NCBI RefSeq assembly: GCF_001854605.1
Contig: NZ_MKJU01000028.1
Span: forward strand, 249,727 to 313,726
DNA: 64,000 nucleotides
Source: Pseudoalteromonas amylolytica
GTDB taxonomy: Bacteria > Pseudomonadota > Gammaproteobacteria > Enterobacterales > Alteromonadaceae
Reading direction: 5' to 3'
Shown piece by piece: positions 59,071 to 64,000 of this stretch (position 1 is the first letter of the stretch; each line of letters starts with the position of its first letter). The translations under genes were made by a program, and so were the position numbers. A model generated the notes under the pieces. That model was not told the DNA's origin and ran no database searches. It saw only the letters and a program-made list of their open reading frames with translations.

Positions 59071-60018
59071 ATGGGTGGTGTATTAGCTTCTGTTGATCAA
59101 AGAACGCAATTAGTAGGCGAAAACCGCTTAGAGCTGTTGCTGTTTCATCTTCATAGCCGTCATTTCTTCGCCCTAAACGTATTTAAAGTTAAAGAGGTGG
59201 TAAAACTGCCACACTTAAACATTATGCCCAATGCCCACCCAAAAGTTTGCGGTGTAACAACCATTCGTGGCGAGTCTATTCCCGTTATAGACTTGCGTCG
59301 CGCTATTTGCATGCCTGAATGTGACAGGGACGCTGACAGCAATCTGGTGATCACAGAATACAACCGCTCAGTACAGGCTTTTCTGGTCGGCAAGGTTGAC
59401 CAAATCGTCAATACGACATGGCAAGATATCATGCCAACACCAAGCTCTGTAGGAAAAAACCATTACCTCACGGCATTGACCAAAATCAAACGAGATGGTG
59501 TTGAACACATCGTTGAAATCATCGACGTTGAGAAAGTACTGGCTGAAATTGTTGCTTATGATGTGGTGATCTCAGACGACATTCTGGACAAAAGCATTAT
59601 TGAAGAATTTCAAGGCCGTAAAATTCTTCACGCAGATGACTCTCCAACCGCTCGTCGCCAAGTATCGGATACCCTCGCTCAACTCGGTATAGAAATCATT
59701 CCTGCAACGGATGGTCAAGAAGCCTTGAATTTACTCAAGCATTGGGCTGATGAAGGAATTGACGTTAACAAAGAGCTGCTAGCCGTGATCACCGATGCTG
59801 AAATGCCAGCAATGGATGGTTATCGACTCACCTACGAAATTCGCAATGACGCACGCTTAAAAGATCTCTACGTCATTTTGAATACGTCACTAAGCGGTAG
59901 TTTTAATCAGGCAATGGTTGAAAAAGTAGGATGTAATGCGTTTTTATCCAAGTTCCAACCTGATTTACTGGTAGAAGAAATTCAAAATAGATTAAAGACA
60001 GTGTTAGACCACGAATAA
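59071..60018 (+). CDS. cheV: Chemotaxis protein CheV (CheW-REC fusion)
   Basis: This 315-residue protein has an N-terminal CheW-like domain (about 20-165, LELLLFHLHSRHFFALNVFK, GVTTIRGESIPVIDLRRAI) and a C-terminal receiver domain (about 180-310, KILHADDSPTARRQVSDTLA, phosphoacceptor Asp in AVITDAEMPAMDGYRL, Lys in NAFLSKFQPDLLV). CheV couples receptors to CheA and adapts through phosphorylation. It stands alone, not in a chemotaxis cluster. Confidence 0.92.
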   Translation: MGGVLASVDQRTQLVGENRLELLLFHLHSRHFFALNVFKVKEVVKLPHLNIMPNAHPKVCGVTTIRGESIPVIDLRRAICMPECDRDADSNLVITEYNRSVQAFLVGKVDQIVNTTWQDIMPTPSSVGKNHYLTALTKIKRDGVEHIVEIIDVEKVLAEIVAYDVVISDDILDKSIIEEFQGRKILHADDSPTARRQVSDTLAQLGIEIIPATDGQEALNLLKHWADEGIDVNKELLAVITDAEMPAMDGYRLTYEIRNDARLKDLYVILNTSLSGSFNQAMVEKVGCNAFLSKFQPDLLVEEIQNRLKTVLDHE

Positions 60019-60095
60019 CTGTTTATTTATACAGTTTTGTATTCTTTATTTCTCTAATTAATTCAAAATGATAGCTTTTATTATGTGAGTTTTTA

Positions 60096-60131
60096 ACCCG
60101 TGTAACTGGGCAACGCCCCCCTAACACGGGT
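60096..60131 (+). repeat. Two-tier inverted repeat upstream of uvrD
   Basis: ACCCGTGT (60096-60103) and ACACGGGT (60124-60131) are perfect inverted copies, with GGGC/GCCC pairing nested inside (about 60108-60118). The right arm abuts TATACT (60131-60136), a good -10 for uvrD. It may be an operator over the promoter, or a terminator-like stem for cheV (no T-run follows). No LexA-type CTG-N10-CAG box was seen. Confidence 0.5.
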
Positions 60132-60167
60132 ATACTTTGCGCTCATTTTACTGAAATAGGCGCGATA

Positions 60168-62333
60168 ATGGACGTTTCTGAATTAATCGATGGCTTAAAC
60201 GACAAACAACGAGAAGCGGTTGCAGCCCCTCTGAGCAATATGTTGGTTCTGGCAGGCGCTGGGTCAGGAAAAACCCGTGTGCTTGTACATCGCATAGCCT
60301 GGTTAATGCAAGTTGAACATGCCTCGCCCTATAGTATTTTTGCCGTAACATTTACCAATAAAGCGGCCAAAGAAATGCGTACGCGCGTTGAAGAAACCTT
60401 ACGTATGCCCGTCGGTGGCATGTGGATCGGTACATTCCATGGCTTATCTCACCGTATTTTGCGGGCCCATCATCGCGAAGCAAACTTACCTGAAGCGTTT
60501 CAGATCCTAGATACCGATGATCAAGTCCGTATGATACGCCGTCTACTCAAAGCGATGAACATTGATGAGAAAAAGTGGCCGCCCAAACAAATTGCTTGGT
60601 ATATCAGCGCGCGTAAAGATGAGGGACAAAGACCCAAAGACATTCAAGCTTATGATGTCAATGAACAACTGCTGCTGCGCGTTTACACTGCTTATCAAGA
60701 TGCCTGTGACAGAGCAGGCCTAGTCGACTTTGCTGAAATACTGCTGCGCTGCTATGAATTATTACAACAACACCCAACATTATTGAGACACTACCAGCAA
60801 CGTTTTCGCCATATGCTCGTTGACGAATTTCAAGATACCAACAGTATTCAATATCAGTGGCTAAAACTGCTAGCAGGGCAAGAAAACAATATGATGATTG
60901 TTGGCGATGACGATCAGAGTATTTATGGTTGGCGTGGCGCGAAAATCGAAAATATCAAACGTTTCTTAGAAGACTTTTCGGCAGAAACCATTCGCCTTGA
61001 GCAAAACTATCGCTCAACGGCCAACATTCTTAAAGCCTCGAATGCGCTAATTCAAAATAACGCCGAGCGAATGGGCAAAAACCTTTGGACCGATGGCAAT
61101 CAAGGTGAGCCAATTTCGATTTATGCGGCGTTTAATGAACTCGATGAATCTCGCTTTGTGGTCAGTAAAATTCGCACTTGGCTTAATGCCGGAAATGCAC
61201 TGCAAGACTGTGCAATTTTGTACCGTAATAACGCGCAATCACGGGTGTTAGAAGAAGCTTTGCTGCAAGAGGGCCTTAAATACCGAATTTACGGCGGTAT
61301 GCGTTTCTTCGAGCGTCAAGAGATCAAAGATGCGTTGGCGTACCTCAGGCTATTGAGTAACCGTCAGGATGACGCTGCTTTTGAGCGGGTGATCAACACA
61401 CCTGCTAGAGGGATTGGTGACAAAACACTTAGCCATATTCGCGACTGTGCACGTAATGAGTCGATGCCACTTTGGTACGCTGCCAAAGCCGTACTTGAAC
61501 AAAAGCATTTAGCGGGTAGAGCCGCCACCGCTGTAGCGCGCTTTATTGAGCTTATTGAGCAACTGGATGACAAAATCACAGAACTGGAACTTTCTGAACA
61601 AGCCAAAACAACCATTGAATACTCAGGCTTAATGGCAATGTATCAGGCTGAAAAAGGTGAGAAAGGTCGTGCGCGAGTAGAAAACCTTGAGGAATTGATA
61701 AGCGCCTGTGGCCAGTATGAGCCGCCTATTGATGAAGATTTTAGCTCTCCACTGCAGGGCTTTTTGGCCTATACCTCACTAGAATCGGGCGAAGGCCAAG
61801 CACAGGAGCATGAAGATGCAGTGCAAATGATGACCCTACACTCAGCAAAAGGTCTGGAGTTTCCGTTAGTCTTTATGGTGGGCGTTGAAGAGGGTATGTT
61901 CCCATCGCAGCAAAGCCACGAAGAGTCTGGTCGCTTGGAGGAAGAAAGGCGCTTATGCTATGTTGGCATGACCCGAGCTATGGATAAACTCTACATCAGC
62001 CATGCTGAAAGTCGCCGTTTGTACGGACAAGAAAAGCATCATAGCCCTTCTCGCTTCTTACGAGAACTTCCAGAGGAGTGTATCGAAGAGATCCGTATCA
62101 AAACCCAAGTATCTCGCCCAGTAAACAGCGGTCGTTTCAGTGCATCCGTTACTCATGCTGCGTTTGAAGACAGTGGCTATAATTTAGGGCAACGTGTATT
62201 ACATGCAAAGTTTGGGGCGGGCACGGTACTTAATTATGAGGGCAGCGGCGCACAATCTCGTATTCAGGTAAACTTTGATGATGTGGGAAGCAAATGGTTG
62301 GTCACCGCCTATGCCCGTTTACAAAGCCTCTGA
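60168..62333 (+). CDS. uvrD: DNA helicase II UvrD
   Basis: This 721-residue SF1 helicase has motif I (MLVLAGAGSGKTRVLVHRIA), motif II VDEFQDTNSIQYQWLKL, motif III GDDDQSIYGWRGA, motif IV LEQNYRSTANIL, motif V LHSAKGLEFPLVFMVGVEEG and motif VI RRLCYVGMTRAMDKLYIS. The C-terminal tail has GQRVLHAKFGAGTVLNYEG and VNFDDVGSKW, typical of UvrD and not Rep. It unwinds DNA in nucleotide excision and mismatch repair. Its 3' end overlaps tmcA by 23 bp. Confidence 0.96.
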   Translation: MDVSELIDGLNDKQREAVAAPLSNMLVLAGAGSGKTRVLVHRIAWLMQVEHASPYSIFAVTFTNKAAKEMRTRVEETLRMPVGGMWIGTFHGLSHRILRAHHREANLPEAFQILDTDDQVRMIRRLLKAMNIDEKKWPPKQIAWYISARKDEGQRPKDIQAYDVNEQLLLRVYTAYQDACDRAGLVDFAEILLRCYELLQQHPTLLRHYQQRFRHMLVDEFQDTNSIQYQWLKLLAGQENNMMIVGDDDQSIYGWRGAKIENIKRFLEDFSAETIRLEQNYRSTANILKASNALIQNNAERMGKNLWTDGNQGEPISIYAAFNELDESRFVVSKIRTWLNAGNALQDCAILYRNNAQSRVLEEALLQEGLKYRIYGGMRFFERQEIKDALAYLRLLSNRQDDAAFERVINTPARGIGDKTLSHIRDCARNESMPLWYAAKAVLEQKHLAGRAATAVARFIELIEQLDDKITELELSEQAKTTIEYSGLMAMYQAEKGEKGRARVENLEELISACGQYEPPIDEDFSSPLQGFLAYTSLESGEGQAQEHEDAVQMMTLHSAKGLEFPLVFMVGVEEGMFPSQQSHEESGRLEEERRLCYVGMTRAMDKLYISHAESRRLYGQEKHHSPSRFLRELPEECIEEIRIKTQVSRPVNSGRFSASVTHAAFEDSGYNLGQRVLHAKFGAGTVLNYEGSGAQSRIQVNFDDVGSKWLVTAYARLQSL

Positions 62334-64000
62334 ATTAAAGCCGTTATTTTCCGAGCTGGAAAACAATCAGCACCGTCAGCTATTTTTGATCTGCGGTGCG
62401 CACGATTGGGCTGTTGAGCAACTTGGTCGGTTATTCCAGTTATCTGAAGATAGCTTGGTGCTATCTAAACACCAAGGGCTTAGTAACGCTTGCTGGCCTG
62501 AGCACCTCCATCAAATCTTAGGACAAGAGTTTGAATTAGCCGTCTACGATGGCTATGCGGGCATTAACCCCAATAAATTGGCAGCGCTTAGCGGCACGGT
62601 TAAAGCTGGCGGGCTCATGGTATTACTGCTACCTGAATTGGCAGAACTCGCTAATTGGGTGGATCCTAGCGCCGCTACTTGGTGCTCTTTTGGCTATACC
62701 GTCACCGATAGTCCTTTTCTAAAACGCTGGCAAAATAGTCTAACCCATGCGGATATATCCTACTGGTCACAAGTTAATGGCCTGCATCTGTCACTAAATG
62801 GTCTAATTCGCCACTCACCAGCTACCTATACTCAGCAACAAGAGGTTGTTTCATCTATCCGGCTTAGCTTAGTAAGCAGCGCGCCCATGCCCGTACTACT
62901 AAGCGCTGATCGAGGTCGTGGAAAGTCCGCAGCACTAGGCTTATTGGCAGCCAGTATGGCGCATAAGCAATTCATCATCTGTGCATTACAATATCGCGCG
63001 GTTAAAAATAGCTTTAAGCATTTAGCACAAGCATTAGGGCTAACTTATCAAGGACACGAAAAACAATTAGCCAATCTAAAATTTGTGCCACCAGATCAGT
63101 TACTTTCGCAAGATTTAGAGGGACAAGTGTTGTTGATTGATGAAGCGGCGTCAATCCCAGTACCAATATTGATAGCTTTGTCTCGCAAAACCAGTCAGTG
63201 CGTGTTTTCAAGCACCATTATTGGCTATGAAGGCAATGGACGTGGTTACACTTTGAGATTTCAAAACTACCTCAAGCAACAGTACCCTAATCATGTTTCA
63301 CTTATCCTACAACACCCTATTCGCTATCAAGACAACGATCCGTTAGAGCGAGTTATCAATCAACTCTTCGCCCTTGATTGTCGGTACCCTATAGTGGAGC
63401 ACATTGATCAACCCAGTTTTTGTCAGCTTGATAGAACCACCCTCGCTGATGATGAAGCTTTGCTACAACAAGCCTTTGCACTATTGGTATTGGCTCACTA
63501 CCAAACAACGGTAAACGACCTGCGCCAGCTTCTAGATAGCCCATCTAATGTTATTTTTGCCATACGCAATCAAAAACAGTTGCTAGGTTTGTGTTTAGTC
63601 AATCTAGAAGGACAGCTCCCAGATGAATTACACTGTGATATAGCCGCTGGTGTACGTCGTCCTCAAGGCCACCTGTTACCGCAACAACTGTTTTCAGCTC
63701 AAGGGGATAACCATTTTCTTAAAGCAAAGTTTGCTCGTGTCGTACGCATCGTCATCACCCCTGAACTCCATCAAAAAGGACTTGGTAGTGACCTGCTGAA
63801 CTATGCTGAATCACAACTTAGCACTCGGGTTGATTACTTTGGTAGCAGCTTTGGTGCCACTGCACAATTGCTCAACTTTTGGCAGAAAAACAGCTATCAA
63901 TTAGTTAGATTGGGGTTTAAACAGGATAAGGCGAGCGGTGAATATGCAGCCATGGTTGTGAAAAGTTGCCAAAGTAACCACACCCACATTAATGACCTGA
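62311..64000 (+). CDS. tmcA: tRNA(Met) cytidine acetyltransferase TmcA, 3' end beyond the window
   Basis: The open frame runs to the window edge (563 codons visible; E. coli TmcA has 671). It has an N-terminal domain of TmcA type (NKLAALSGTVKAGGLMVLLL), a Walker A-like ADRGRGKSAALGLLAASMA, the DEAA box (VLLIDEAASIPVPILIAL), and GYEGNGRGYTLRF. A GNAT-like acetyltransferase domain follows (VVRIVITPELHQKGLGSDLL, FGSSFGATAQLLNFWQ). It acetylates the wobble cytidine (C34) of elongator tRNAMet using acetyl-CoA and ATP. ATG 62311 (MPVYKASELK) aligns best with E. coli; an in-frame ATG at 62281 is an alternative. It overlaps uvrD, so the two are probably co-transcribed. Confidence 0.93.
   Translation, partial: MPVYKASELKPLFSELENNQHRQLFLICGAHDWAVEQLGRLFQLSEDSLVLSKHQGLSNACWPEHLHQILGQEFELAVYDGYAGINPNKLAALSGTVKAGGLMVLLLPELAELANWVDPSAATWCSFGYTVTDSPFLKRWQNSLTHADISYWSQVNGLHLSLNGLIRHSPATYTQQQEVVSSIRLSLVSSAPMPVLLSADRGRGKSAALGLLAASMAHKQFIICALQYRAVKNSFKHLAQALGLTYQGHEKQLANLKFVPPDQLLSQDLEGQVLLIDEAASIPVPILIALSRKTSQCVFSSTIIGYEGNGRGYTLRFQNYLKQQYPNHVSLILQHPIRYQDNDPLERVINQLFALDCRYPIVEHIDQPSFCQLDRTTLADDEALLQQAFALLVLAHYQTTVNDLRQLLDSPSNVIFAIRNQKQLLGLCLVNLEGQLPDELHCDIAAGVRRPQGHLLPQQLFSAQGDNHFLKAKFARVVRIVITPELHQKGLGSDLLNYAESQLSTRVDYFGSSFGATAQLLNFWQKNSYQLVRLGFKQDKASGEYAAMVVKSCQSNHTHINDL

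Noticed and set aside
60019-60167. LexA (SOS) box upstream of uvrD
   Set aside because: No CTG-N10-CAG sequence of adequate quality occurs near the likely promoter.

Overview
The window looks like chromosomal DNA of a marine gammaproteobacterium of the Alteromonadales, most likely Pseudoalteromonas. This rests on gene order and protein resemblance: argD-astA-astD next to pabA, a pilMNOPQ-aroK-aroB-damX-dam block, a TPP-riboswitch thi operon with a thiDE fusion, and a long-form plsB. No database search was possible. The DNA is moderately AT-rich. I see no tRNA, rRNA, CRISPR array, insertion sequence or prophage gene.

Region 1 (1-10.8 kb, all minus strand) is the unusual part: a tight run of 13 genes that reads as one operon for a small specialised metabolite. 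In transcription order it encodes a YbaK-type deacylase, an acyl carrier protein, a class III aminotransferase, a hotdog thioesterase, a FabZ/FabA-like dehydratase, a ketosynthase, a ketosynthase-like protein lacking the active-site Cys, an acyl-activating AMP ligase, a FabI-like reductase with altered active-site tyrosines, two different ATP-grasp ligases, and an EmrA/EmrB-type exporter whose second gene runs off the window. The set suggests that a short acyl chain is built on the carrier protein, perhaps aminated, joined to amino acids by ATP-grasp chemistry and pumped out. I do not recognise it as a named pathway.

Region 2 (11-18.1 kb) is the thiamine operon thiC-thiO-thiS-thiG-thiDE-thiF behind a TPP riboswitch. 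Region 3 (18-29 kb) holds a META-domain lipoprotein, a thioesterase, a TonB-dependent receptor, speD, an OsmC-like gene, a small DUF3802-like gene, the arginine succinyltransferase genes argD-astA-astD, an HDOD protein and pabA. Region 4 (29-43.7 kb) is the conserved trpS-gph-rpe / dam-damX-aroB-aroK-pilQPONM block with divergent mrcA. A two-gene plus-strand module (a small unknown membrane protein and a DUF2970 protein) sits between rpe and dam.

Region 5 (43.7-48 kb) is metL-metB and divergent metJ, with a MetJ operator array over the metB promoter and a structured metJ leader. Region 6 (48.3-53.5 kb) is the S10 ribosomal protein operon (rpsJ to rpsQ) with its own promoter, leader and terminator. 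The spc operon does not follow it. Region 7 (53.6-64 kb) carries plsB, tesB, an EVE-domain protein, a TrkA-N potassium channel with a coupled small membrane protein, cheV, uvrD and the 5' part of tmcA.
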